Shown in pieces: positions 24,443-48,965 of a DNA stretch of 64,000 nt (position 1 is the first letter of the stretch; every line of letters starts with the position of its first letter). The DNA is taken from the NCBI GenBank assembly GCA_029948255.1, contig JALIZF010001915.1, positions 496,001-560,000 on the forward strand, in the 5' to 3' direction. Under the pieces are notes generated by a model, which did no database searches, was not told the origin of the DNA, and was given only the letters and a program-made list of their open reading frames with translations. Source of the stretch: Telmatactis stephensoni (taxonomy: Eukaryota; Cnidaria; Anthozoa; Actiniaria; Isophelliidae). A program made the translations under genes and the position numbers.

Positions 24443-24955
24443 TTCAAAACTTAAAGTTACCAAATTTTGAATGGATGATTTATTAGGTATTAAAAGGAAG
24501 TTTACAGTTGAGATATTGACTTTATAAAGACGTTTACAAAAGTTTGAAAAATACGCGAAAAAGAACTAAAAAAATTACAGTAAATGTATTCAAAACGTAA
24601 AGTTACCAAATGTTGAATGGATGATTTATTAGGTATTAAAATGAAGTTTACAGTTGAAATATTGACTCCATAAAGACGTTTACAAAAGTTTGAAAAATAC
24701 GCGAAAAAGAACTAAAAAAATTACAAGTTACAGTAAATGTATTCAAAACGTAAAGTTACCAAATGTTGAATGGATGATTTATTAGGTATTAAAATGAAGT
24801 TTACAGTTGAAATATTGACTCCATAAAGACATTTAGAAAAGTTTAAAAAGGACGTGGAAAAGAACTGAAATACTGACTCCATAAAGACATTTAGAAAAGT
24901 TTAAAAAGGACGTGGAAAAGAACTGAAAAAATTCACAGTAAATGTACGCAAAGTC
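24443..24955. repeat. tandem array, ~146-153-bp unit, about 3.4 copies
   Basis: Copies begin TTCAAAACNTAAAGTTACCAAA at 24443, 24589 and 24742. The third copy contains a further internal duplication of about 60 bp (AAAGACATTTAGAAAAGTTT occurs twice). This is satellite-like, with no coding capacity. Confidence 0.9.
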
Positions 24956-25653
24956 ATGATATGAAAAATCCGGGCTATGGTGGATGGTTGTAGTCATGCA
25001 ACAGTTTTAAGCCAACTGCAAATGTACACTTATTTCAAAAAAGGTATTGCGATTTAAAGCGACAAGCATCAAGCCAAGACCGACATGAATGCCAGCTTGT
25101 ATATTCAAATCAGACTCAATAAAATTGAGTGTTATATACAAACAAAAGCGTAAAATGCTTATATTTTTGTAATTAGCTCTATAGAAACAAGTCTGATTTA
25201 AATACATTACCAACATCAAACCAGCATTCAATTTGATTTTGGCTTGACGCTTGTTGCTTTGAGCCGCCGCGACAACGTTTTTCAAATTTAAAGTAGATAT
25301 GAAATTCCCTTATCACCACTACCGCCACAACTTGGATTTTTGCAATTTGTTGTTGTTGGATTATATTAACCAACATTTATCCCACTTTTTGGCATTCTCA
25401 GACATTAAAAATAAAACGAGCAGCAAAATTGCCTTAATTACCTGAATAGAAAAAACAACCATATTCTTTAGGTAATATAAAAAATCTCACCCACATATTG
25501 TAGATAGCCGGATTTACGTAAGAAGAGACTGGAAAACAATACAAAACAATACTTGTAAGCATACTACGCCGCCCACGGCTTGACAGACCGCCTCATCATG
25601 ATGCACAGAAAGGAAATAGGAAAGGAATTAGTTAACTATGTAAAAACTAGTAA

Positions 25654-25680
25654 TAATATCAATAATAATAATAATAATAA
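25654..25680. repeat. (AAT)n microsatellite
   Basis: A short AAT/AATA tract. It lies just upstream of a fold-back element. Confidence 0.85.
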
Positions 25681-25719
25681 CTTTAATATTTATAAGGTGC
25701 ATATTTCAGTATATACTCA

Positions 25720-26132
25720 TAAGCCACTTTCATACCGTGAAGACTGCATGGGTACGAGTCCCTTAAACTTTGATGATGGCAACACAAAACGTATGTAGTG
25801 AGAAAGAGCACATCGAGCTGTATATAATCCCGAGGTTTGATGTTAATCGCATGTACATTGAAAGAGATACAGCAGTTCAAACATGCTAGATTTTACAAAG
25901 AAATGTATGGTTGTAGGGACAAATGTCCACAAATGTCCCTACAACCATACATTTCTTTTGGTAAATTCTACTAATAAGGCGAGCTGTAAACGTTCAATAT
26001 TGAATCCAATTAACACCAAACTTCGGGATTTTATATAGCTCAATGTGCTCTTTCTGACTATATGAGTTTTGCGTTACCATCGTCAAAATTTGAGGGACTC
26101 GTACCCAGTCTTCACTGTATGAAAGTGGCTAA
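25720..26132. mobile_element. fold-back element with central palindrome
   Basis: Outer arms begin TAAGCCACTTTCATAC and end GTATGAAAGTGGCTA, each about 130 bp. The centre (about 25884-25970) is a second palindrome built around TTACAAAGAAATGTATGGTTG. The same centre motif recurs in the element at 51646. Confidence 0.8.
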
Positions 26133-26580
26133 TATGGGCTAACTTACTATATAAATAAATGTGTAAATAAATAAATATGTATGCAGACTATAAATGTAAT
26201 ATGATAAATAAAACATATAACAAAGATACTCAATACTCTTCTAAAAATACTGATAAGTTATATGATATAACTAATAATAACAAAAGTATATGATATAACT
26301 AATATAAGTATTTAATTAAAAAAAAAATTACTCCATACATTTCTTTGTATTTTATGACTTGAATTATTCTATTCATTTCTGCTCTAATAATTTTCTTGCA
26401 GTTACTGTGCCATGGATTAACTGCATGGCCAGTGATCTTCAATTGAAAAAAAAAATTACACTGAGAAATTTTGATTGCAAAATATCGGAGTAAGTAATAA
26501 ATCGCAAGAAAATTAAAACTGCGCTTGTTCGGGGTCTCGGAACATGATTGTCTAACTTTGGGTTATAAGGTACGGTAATA

Positions 26581-26885
26581 CCACAGGGAGCCCAAGCTAT
26601 ACTTCTGAGTGATATCTAAAGAAGAGAAAATGATTTAAAATAAAGTTGAAACCTCTCAAATGTTGTTGTGTATTATTTATGTGATCTAAAAAAAAACGAT
26701 TTTTAAAAAATCCCCCTCCATAGTAATAATATATGCCATATATTATTACTATGGAGGTTTTTTTTAAATCGTTTTTTTTAGATCACATAAATAATACACA
26801 AAACATTTGAGAGGTTTAAACTTTATTTTAAATCATTTTCTCCTCTTTAGATATCACTCAGAAGTATAGCTTGGGCTCCCTGTGG
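26581..26885. mobile_element. 305-bp near-perfect palindromic MITE
   Basis: The ends CCACAGGGAGCCCAAGC and GCTTGGGCTCCCTGTGG are flanked by TA on both sides (26579-26580, 26886-26887). The arms of about 150 bp are nearly identical, so insertion or inversion was recent. No ORF. Confidence 0.85.
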
Positions 26886-26887
26886 TA

Positions 26888-27277
26888 ATACGAGCAACAA
26901 GATCACTCAACTTGTCTCGCACTGACATCGTTGCGAAAGGAGTGGAAGAGAGATGCTGTCTCGCAACAAAGTAGTTTGCTGCAAGTTGAGTGAATCCTGA
27001 CTTCTGATTGGATCAATCACGAACACGAAGGAAGCCTTTTCGCAGTTTGCTGCAAGACAAGTTGACTTTGGGGAGGTAATACGCGCAACATTATGAAATT
27101 TTGTTGCAAAAAGGAGAGTGACTACATACTTCCTGCAGCAGACTTTTTCAACTTGCAGCAAACTATTTTGTTGCGATGCAAGTTTGTTTTTGGGGTGGAA
27201 AAACGCGCAGCATCGCTCTTCAACTCGTTTCCGGCAGCGATGTTACAAGACAAGTTGAGTGATTTTGTTGCTCGTAT
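26888..27277. mobile_element. fold-back MITE, 'ATACGAGCAAC' family
   Basis: The left end ATACGAGCAACAAGATCACTCAACTTGTC is mirrored at the right by GACAAGTTGAGTGATTTTGTTG followed by CTCGTAT. Related elements lie at 55816-55998 and 59385-59512. It directly abuts the palindrome ending at 26885. Confidence 0.75.
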
Positions 27278-27311
27278 TTATATACCGTACCTTTACACCG
27301 GTTACAGTATT

Positions 27312-27606
27312 AAGGCCGGCACACATTAGGCGTCAGGTCACTGCGACTTGACGCGGCGACACGTCGCTTCGTGTGCACTGTGCTGCGACGAAGCCACTTT
27401 TAAATTTTACTGCATGATTTTGTCGCTGCGATCGTACGCACGAATTCAAACTAGTTTGAATTCGTGCGACGTGTTGCAGCGAAAACTTTTTGTCGCGGCG
27501 ACAAGATTTTTCACAGAAATTCCACAGTACACACGAGGGGAATTGTCGCCGCGACGTGTTCCCGCAACGTGTCGCAGCAACCTGACGCCTAGTGTGTGCC
27601 GGCCTT
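27312..27606. mobile_element. fold-back MITE, AAGGCCGGCACACA ends
   Basis: Terminal inverted repeats AAGGCCGGCACACATTAGGC and GCCTAGTGTGTGCCGGCCTT. The centre is a perfect 32-bp palindrome (27437-27468, halves CGCACGAATTCAAACT and its complement), with repeated CGACG/CGTCG motifs between. Confidence 0.8.
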
Positions 27607-28146
27607 TAAGAGAGGTTGCCAGCATATATCCACTATATCTATAGGCTAATATCATAGCAAAAGCTATTGGATAAAAACAAGCAACCCAGGCAAGTCACCA
27701 TATTTGTTGTATATGTAATAATGGACTCCATGCTGTCTAAATTTGAAAATAATTGGACGAAGAAAATTCCGAGGACTGCAAAAATCGGGACGTGGAGACC
27801 GCAGGCCGGATCCACTGATTTGGCAGTCAGAGGAATTTTTTGAGTTCAATTTAATATTTTCAAATTGGACAAGCATGTAGTCCTGTTACTTATTATATAG
27901 TTGCCTCTAAACCCAATAATATCAGCACTTATCTTTATTTTTGGATAAATTTTCCAATTTCAAGTGTCCAATTTAAGCGGAAAATTGTCCGGACAGTTGA
28001 CCAAAATCAAGAAAAATCCATCTGATAACAACATTTGATTTAGAGGCTTTAAATATAGATAATATTAAACGTGTTGAATTGGGAAGAGAACAGGCGTGCT
28101 GCAAATTAAAAATATGAAACTTTTTGTCGCTTGGGCACAGTTGAAA

Positions 28147-28644
28147 ATAGACCACTTCACGCTGTCGGCCGCCATTTTGAATTGGGACAAACACGCCAGA
28201 ATTATTAGAAATTCCCATCACTTTGACTTCCCGTAACTCCGCTCTTTTTTGATGGATTTTCGAAATTTGGCACTTTTTGAAAAGGTAGCGTCGATCTTTT
28301 TTAGGTCTCTTACTGTAATGAAAATTAGAAAGCTATTTTTTGAGAAAAAAGAATTTTTGTTTTCCAAATAAAACATTCGGCGCTCTTCGGCGCGCGAATT
28401 TTCAAAATTATTAGAACCATTCGTGAAAAACAGGGCGTCTCAAAAAACTTAGTTAAAACACTTGCATTGCTTTTATTTTCACTCCTACAACTGGTGTCCA
28501 TAGCTGCTGTTTATTAAAGTTTAAATTTCGAAAATCCATCAGAAAAGAGCGGAGCTACGGGAAGTCAAAGTGATGGGAATTTCTAATAATTCTGGCGTGT
28601 TTGTCCCAATTCAAAATGGCGGCCGACAGCGTGAAGTGGTCTAT
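28147..28644. mobile_element. fold-back element with 122-bp arms
   Basis: Arms 28147-28268 and 28523-28644 are nearly perfect reverse complements around a 254-bp centre that contains the dispersed repeat also seen at 5735. Each arm carries AAAATGGCGGCCG, a YY1-like motif. It lies about 0.6 kb upstream of the MAP2K5 coding start. Confidence 0.85.
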
Positions 28645-29174
28645 ACAGATTGCACGGTTTTCTGTTTTGTTTATATTGTTTTTGTTTTGTTTTGTTTTTG
28701 CACAAACTCTAGATCTAGAAACATATATATAGAAGCAAAGCAATACGTTCTAAAGAATAGTCTAGCAGTAAACTAATTGCTTACCATCTGAGTTCAAATG
28801 TTGTTGTTCCTGGTTGAAGACTTACTTCTTGAAGTCTTGAACTCCGGAATGTGCAAGCGCGCAGTAATGTCAAATTTTGGCGCGAAAAATATGCTAATTA
28901 GTTTAGAGCTACAGAGAGTTCTAAATAAATTCCCTTCATCGTACATGAATCAAATTAAATCAAATTTTATTACATACTATTGAGCCAGACTACTGAGTTC
29001 TCGGAAAAAAAAATAATAAATTCACAAAAAAAAAAGAATAAATTCACTTTGCTTTTCCTGTTTAATTTTTCCCTCTGGGCTGACGATACTCTATCTAGGG
29101 AGGCAGAGGGGGAGGGGGCGGGATTATTTTATTAGCCCCTAGACTCTCACGGCCACACGGATCGATTACGGAAA

Positions 29175-29192
29175 ACCAAGATGGCGGAAGTG
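29175..29192 (+). promoter_or_regulatory. YY1/ETS-type core promoter motif of MAP2K5
   Basis: ACCAAGATGGCGGAAGTG combines a YY1 element (AAGATGGCGG) with an overlapping ETS-like GGAAGTG. Such motifs typically sit at or just after the start site of TATA-less housekeeping genes. It lies about 80-100 bp before the MAP2K5 start codon. Function is inferred from the motif and position only. Confidence 0.5.
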
Positions 29193-29272
29193 TGTCTCTG
29201 AAATAGCTAGTTCATCTATTTTATATAATTTTTATTAGTTAATGGACACGCAGCATATATGCAGATGTATAT

Positions 29273-43536
<14,264 letters not shown>

Positions 43537-43660
43537 ACTTAGTTACAGTATTAAATGATTAGTATTGGAACTCCAATCATTTTCAATTTAAAAAATAGTC
43601 AAAAATAGTCAAATTTAAGAATTTCTTCCTTCCTTCTCTCAATGCTTCCTTCTCTCAATG

Positions 43661-43791
43661 CTTCCTTCCTTCCTTCCTTCCTTCCTTCCTTCCTTCCTTC
43701 CTTCCTTCCTTCCTTCCTTCCTTCCTTCCTTCCTTCCTTCCTTCCTTCCTTCCTTCCTTCCTTCCTTCCTTCCTTCCTTCCTTCCTTCCTT
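43661..43791. repeat. (TTCC)n microsatellite, about 32 units
   Basis: A pure polypyrimidine tetranucleotide tract in the MAP2K5 3' region, followed by degenerate CTTTCCTTCCTTCCTTTTTA repeats to about 43900. ORFs over it read as LPSF repeats and are not genes. Confidence 0.97.
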
Positions 43792-44315
43792 TCTTTTTAC
43801 TTTCCTTCCTTCCTTTTTACTTTCCTTCCTTCCTTTTTACTTTCCTTCCTTCCTTTCTACCTTCCTTTCTTTTCTCTTCTTTCTTTCTTTCTAATTCATT
43901 GTACATTTTTGCTATCATGTACATTGTATTTATTTATAGTTTTATATCAATAACTTGCTTTTCAAATTTCTGTTAGCTTCTAGCAGGTCACAACAGGCCT
44001 TATTATAGAATTATTCTACAAATAATTTCAATTCAAGATAAAACAAATTTGAACAAGATATATTTGTCAGGGTCTACATTGTATTTGACCACATAAAATG
44101 TCATGTGTTTGAATTTATGACTGAAAGTCTGAATAGAATTGTACAAAATAATGCTTATAACAGCTAAGTTATTAATAACTGTTAGACATGTCCCTTTCTT
44201 TATCATCTTTTTTATATGTTTTGCCTTCAAATTAGCAATGCTTCTCTCACTATTACACAATTTGACACTAATTGTCAGTCACTGTTGCATGTCCTGTTAC
44301 ATCATTCTAGAACAC

Positions 44316-44321
44316 AATAAA
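44316..44321 (+). promoter_or_regulatory. possible MAP2K5 polyadenylation signal
   Basis: The first clear AATAAA after the MAP2K5 stop at 43536. It would give a 3' UTR of about 0.8 kb that includes the TTCC tract. Another AATAAA lies at 44999. Confidence 0.35.
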
Positions 44322-44485
44322 TCCTTAATTATTGTTGTCATTGTAGTCCTTCAAAAATCATTCTGCTTGGGTTATCAAATACCATTTGTCTCAAGTGATC
44401 TGAGTATAGTACAAAATATGCAGTACAACTGAGACTTGTTCAGGGTTTGTGCTACCTCTTAAACTCCTTGAATTGAAAACTCTTC

Positions 44486-44795
44486 CAGTTTTGGGTAGGG
44501 ATGTGCCGCTGAGCCCCTCGAACCCTGACCCTGTTCCAGAGCAAAATTTCCAAAATTGACACCCTGTTCCAGAGTACATGCCTGCGTCATTTCATTGCTT
44601 CCAGCCAAGTTGATGTGTTGTTAACCCCTTTTAGCCCGGCCTTTTAGATGAACTTTGTTAAATAGATACGCTGTTCCAGAGAGTAATTATGTTTTTATAT
44701 ACCCTGTTCCAGAGTAAAATCGCTGAAAACCCTACCCTGTTTGGTGGCACGTAACCGTATAACGAATATAGGGGAGTACCTCCCCCCCCCCGGTA
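44486..44795. mobile_element. MITE-like repeat with CCCTGTTCCAGAGTA motifs
   Basis: CCTGTTCCAGAG occurs three times, plus a related GCTGTTCCAGAG. The right end is GGGGAGTACCTCCCCCC, as in the G/C-tract elements near 6975, 46050 and 46540. No ORF. The rest of 43900-46269 shows only repeats. Confidence 0.5.
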
Positions 44796-45675
44796 AATGA
44801 CTTAAATACTTCATAATCTGAAATCTTTATAGACCATTTTACAGTGATATCTTGGTCAACCACACCCTCAACTCTGCATGAATTATATATAATAATTATG
44901 AAAAGGCAACAACTGCACATATGTAGGGAGGTGTAAGTGAACAGTCAATACTTATGATTTCCATGGGTTTCCTTTGTTCATTTACACCTCCTTGGTTTAA
45001 TAAAATTATTTGTGAACATCTCTTGCCTTATCAAAGGCTGGTACAAAACTGAAAGACCATATATATGTGCAGCGCAGGCTGTGGTTGACCCAAAATTTAA
45101 TGCAGCCTAATAGTACTGGCAATTCTGTCTTAATCCATTAGTTTAAAGTTATTTTCAGTTATGAAAAAATCTGCCATTACCAACTTCTAACTGGGAGACA
45201 TACCCAAAATCGGGAGATGAATATTCCCAAGTTCCGTCTTTTCTTTCTTCCATTCACTCCCATTTTTCCTCTTTATTTCACTTTTTTTCTCTTCCAGCAA
45301 ATTACTTGTGCATGCACGTAAACGTTTCGAGAAGAGAAAAAAAGTAAAAATCTGAGATTATTTAATTTTTCAGGCATTCATCGTCTTAGTACTTTGGGCT
45401 TCCTGTTTTTTTATTCCCAGTATCTTGGTCTTCCTGTGTAATTTCTGGATGAGCAGTCAATCTGCAAGATCTGACAAGTCCTGATCGCTCAGGAATTACT
45501 ACTTACTAGGAAGGTTTCAATACTAGAATATATTACAGTCTTGTGGCTATTACCTAGTAAGTATAATACGATCATCTTGAGTCAGAAAACCTTAATGAGT
45601 AATATAATATTTCACAAAATATTCCAGTACACTTCACTTGTGATTACGTAACCCAAAGTTGCAATTTATATACTT

Positions 45676-45895
45676 AAGGGCCGGGCATGGGATCGTCCTA
45701 ACAGGCGAATCATCCTACCTGCTATACATTTACTGCATTCCGTTTACATGGAAATTTGTGTCTTCACTTCGGGTACTAGGATAATCCTACTAAACAGAAT
45801 GCAGTAAATGTATAGGATGATTTGCCTGCTAGGATGATCGGCGATGATCGTAGTGCCAGGATGAATTGATCCTAGTTCCATGTGAAAACCCCCTT
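45676..45895. mobile_element. fold-back MITE upstream of TSPO
   Basis: AAGGGCCGGGCATGGGATCG opens and CCATGTGAAAACCCCCTT closes it. The inner arms GCTATACATTTACTGCATTC and GAATGCAGTAAATGTATAGG pair perfectly or nearly so. It ends about 375 bp before the TSPO start codon. Confidence 0.75.
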
Positions 45896-46269
45896 AATTA
45901 TATGTAACAGAATTATTGCCACTTGTTTTTTGATAATTGCTAAGATAGAAATGAACTGTTAAAGCTTTCCTTTGTAAATGATTTTGCTGTTGATGTTGAA
46001 TATTGAAACATACATGTAATAATCGAGATGTTCCAGCGAGCCGGCCCCCCGGCGGGGGAGTTGTTGAGGGGTACTCCTATAATGTGCGGTGCGTAAGAAT
46101 CCGCAAAATTGATAAAACCGGTTTCGGAGTAAAATTTATGAATTTTTGAATCCAGCTGCAAAGCTTTAAGAAGAAGAGACATGTACCAAGTGAAAAAACA
46201 AAATAATGATGAATGTTTTTATAATTAGCAAAATGGATTATTAGCATTCTGAATTCTTAGCAGCTTGCC

Positions 46270-47987
46270 ATGCCTTTACCCAATTGGGCAGTTATTGGTG
46301 GTTTTTGCCTATTCCCAAGTCTTGGAGGGTTTGCTGGAGGGTTCATAACAAGGTCTCAGATCAAGACTTGGTACGAAGGTAAATATCTACACAAATATAC
46401 ATTAATTACTTGATTTCATTTTATCATTTAATCCACCTATCAGTGTAATAAGCCTCAGGATGGTGGGGATTGGGGGAGGGAGGTACCCACAGGAATTGGA
46501 TCTTGAGTACTGTTCCCTGGGTAGGGAATTTGCCCAGGGGGGGGGGACTCCTATATATAAGAGGACGAGGATGCTTGCCGGAAATTTTGAAAATGACCCC
46601 TAAAAGGTACCTGAGTGGGAGTGGCAACAATTGATTTCTACCCCTAAAAGGTACCAATTCAAAAACAATTATAATAAAGAATTAAAGTAATGAAACACTT
46701 TGTTATCGATGTGCTTAGAAGATTCAATTCAGATCATCGAAATCGTCCCTTTCATGCTTATTTTAGGTAGTTTATTTACCCCAAAACAGTCCCTAAAAGG
46801 TACCAGCTATGTCTTTGGTAGTCCATTAGTCTTTTAGGGATAAAAATGAAAATTCCCAATGATCACCCTGACCAAATTAGTTTAGTTTAGGAATTAACCA
46901 AATCCAACATGTTTTCTTGATTATTTTGGGCTATTTTTAGAATTCATTCTGACCAGTGTCTCATTCCAGTTATTTCAGATGACTAGGGGATGTATGTTAA
47001 ATAACGGAAAATCTGATCTGGCTGGTGGTCAAAAAGCAGTTCTTAAAATAGCCCAAAAGTTGCTCAGGTTATCAGAGAGATGTCTCAATCAGTCTCCTTC
47101 TAAAGTTGTTCTTGTATGAATGCAATTGTATCACCACCTACTATCTACCTAAACTAGAACATTTATCAAAGCAGGGCAGATTTAGGGGAGGGGTGCAGGG
47201 GGTGCACAGCCCCTCCTGAGATAAATTTGGACCCTTTTCTTCTCTGTATTTTTCCAAAATATGCTCTCGATTGTTTCCAGTTTGTATAATGCTACACGCC
47301 CACCTGAAAAATAATCCTGGGTGCACTCCTCCCTGAAGAAAATCCTGAATCTGCCCCTACAAAGAAATGTTATCTTATTTATCAGGTTTAAAGAAACCAT
47401 CATGGCGTCCACCAAACTGGGCATTTGGACCAGTATGGACTACTCTCTACACTGGTATGGGGTATGCTTCCTATCTTGTATGGAGTGAAGGTGGTGGGTT
47501 CAATGAGACTACTAAGATTCCTATGATTCTCTTTGGAACCCAACTGGCACTTAACTGGGCCTGGACTCCAATTTTCTTTGGATTTCATAACTTAGGCGGA
47601 GTAAGTGCAAACATGTAAATTAACAATAATGTCAATTAAGTTCTACAAATGTACTTATTCTACTTATTTCGTATAGCATTGAAAACATAAAAATATTCAA
47701 AATTCTTGCCGTAACCATACAATGTTGCTGTCATTACCGGTATGCTGTTTTCACAGTCATGCCAAAACTGCAAAAATGATTTCTAATAATATGTAATTTA
47801 TGTCCATCAGGCATTTGCAGAAATTTTATTCCTTTGGGGAGGAGTTGCAGGCTGTATCTACACCTTTTATCCAATCAGCAAGCTTGCAGCTGGTCTAATG
47901 TTGCCATACCTTGGCTGGGTTTCCTTGGCAACATGTCTTAACTACACAATCTGGCAAAGCAACAAACCAGCTTTGAAGAAAGATTAG
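46270..47987 (+). CDS. TSPO: TSPO translocator protein (peripheral benzodiazepine receptor), three exons
   Basis: Outer mitochondrial membrane protein of five transmembrane helices that binds cholesterol and porphyrins. 166 residues (family usually 155-170). Exons 46270-46378, 47386-47600 and 47811-47987; all junctions are GT-AG and in frame. Family hallmarks include a helix-1 stretch rich in Gly and Phe, [44 protein letters not shown] and a C-terminal [19 protein letters not shown] that holds a CRAC-like cholesterol motif (L-x-Y-x4-5-K in place of the usual Arg). No sign of decay. It lies 2.7 kb downstream of MAP2K5 on the same strand and converges on the discoidin/EF-hand gene. Confidence 0.97.
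46520..46870. repeat. CCCTAAAAGGTACC repeat element in TSPO intron 1
   Basis: CCCCTAAAAGGTACC occurs three times (about 46598, 46641 and 46790) after a G-tract with GGGGGGGACTCC. It resembles a decayed member of the G/C-tract element family. Confidence 0.5.
47173..47359. mobile_element. inverted-repeat element in TSPO intron 1
   Basis: AGGGCAGATTTAGGGGAGGG opens and AATCCTGAATCTGCCCCT closes it, with GGTGCAC / GTGCAC inside. It ends 27 bp before exon 2. Confidence 0.65.
47660..47771 (-). mobile_element. internally deleted CACGG MITE in TSPO intron 2
   Basis: It keeps AATATTCAAAATTCTTGCCGTAACC and TGCTGTTTTCACAGTCATGCC (reverse orientation) but lacks the second CACGG block. Confidence 0.6.
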
Positions 47988-48302
47988 GATAGATATATAT
48001 AGCAATTGATACTAACAGCACCTTAGTGACATTATAGAAGATATCTTACTCATATACCAGATAATACACTTTATATGTTTGTTTGGTTTGTTTGGTTGTT
48101 TGTGTTACGTTAATGTTTCTTAATCATGCCAAGCCAGTAGGTTGTCATACAATATTATTCCAGAGTCCCATAGATTTAATTAGGTAGTGTTTTTAATAAT
48201 AGAATCTATCTTGAAAAGTACAGTTACATGCATTATTATGTAGTTCTTGTGTTACGTACTATCTTGCCATGTAAATTTGTACAACCTAGCATTGAATTTG
48301 AC

Positions 48303-48308
48303 AATAAA
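48303..48308 (+). promoter_or_regulatory. TSPO polyadenylation signal
   Basis: AATAAA 316 bp after the TSPO stop codon, followed by a second one (GGAATAAAAT). It lies about 640 bp from the end of the convergent gene. Confidence 0.55.
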
Positions 48309-48700
48309 AAGGAATAAAATTTTTCTAATTCTACTTTTTACAAATAATTAAATTCATGATTTTGCATCAATAACATTTGCCACCCCTTAATTAATGGAGT
48401 GGGTCAATTACAATTTATTACTAAATAATTAAAAATAAAGAAAATATCCATACCCCCACCACAGAAGGAATTTGTAAATGGACCCCCTTATCCTAATTGA
48501 ACTATTTTTCTGCCATACAAACTCTGTAATTTTGTTCTTTCTCCCATTCCCACCCTGGGGTATGCATATTTTCTAGAACTACACAATGAATAATTTTTCA
48601 ATAGGGCCATTTTTCAAGCAGTCTTGGCTCAATTCGTTAAATTGTCTTAATAGTTGACTGGTGTTGCTGTGGAAGGCCATGAAGCATGAAAAAGTCGGTG

Positions 48701-48965
48701 GTCAACACATGGTCTGTAGTGGGTGCACTTCAGTGATAATAGTGTTGATTAGTTCAATACAATAATTATATAATCTGTCATCTCTTTAAAGTGGTGTTGG
48801 GGTATGAATGGGGAATCATGTACAAGTAGCTGGGCAGGGTCAACACATGGTCTGTAGTGGGTGCACTTCAGTGAGACGTGTTGATTAGTTTAGTGCGATC
48901 ATTATAGATCCTCTGTCGTTTCTTTGAAGTGGTACTTGGAGAATGGGGATCATGTAGTGGGTTGG
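48701..48965. repeat. tandem duplication, 138-bp unit, two copies
   Basis: GTCAACACATGGTCTGTAGT starts at 48701 and at 48839. The second copy runs into the stop codon of the minus-strand gene at 48950, so its 3' UTR derives partly from the duplication. Confidence 0.8.

Noticed and set aside
29181..29207. ATG in AAGATGGCGGAAG as the MAP2K5 start
   Set aside because: The frame stops after six codons, and its GT sites do not give the phase needed to join GTTATCCGG. The ATG fits a YY1 promoter motif better.
43642..43953. ORFs of about 100 and 78 codons reading as LPSF repeats
   Set aside because: They are translations of the TTCC microsatellite; no non-repeat protein-like sequence.
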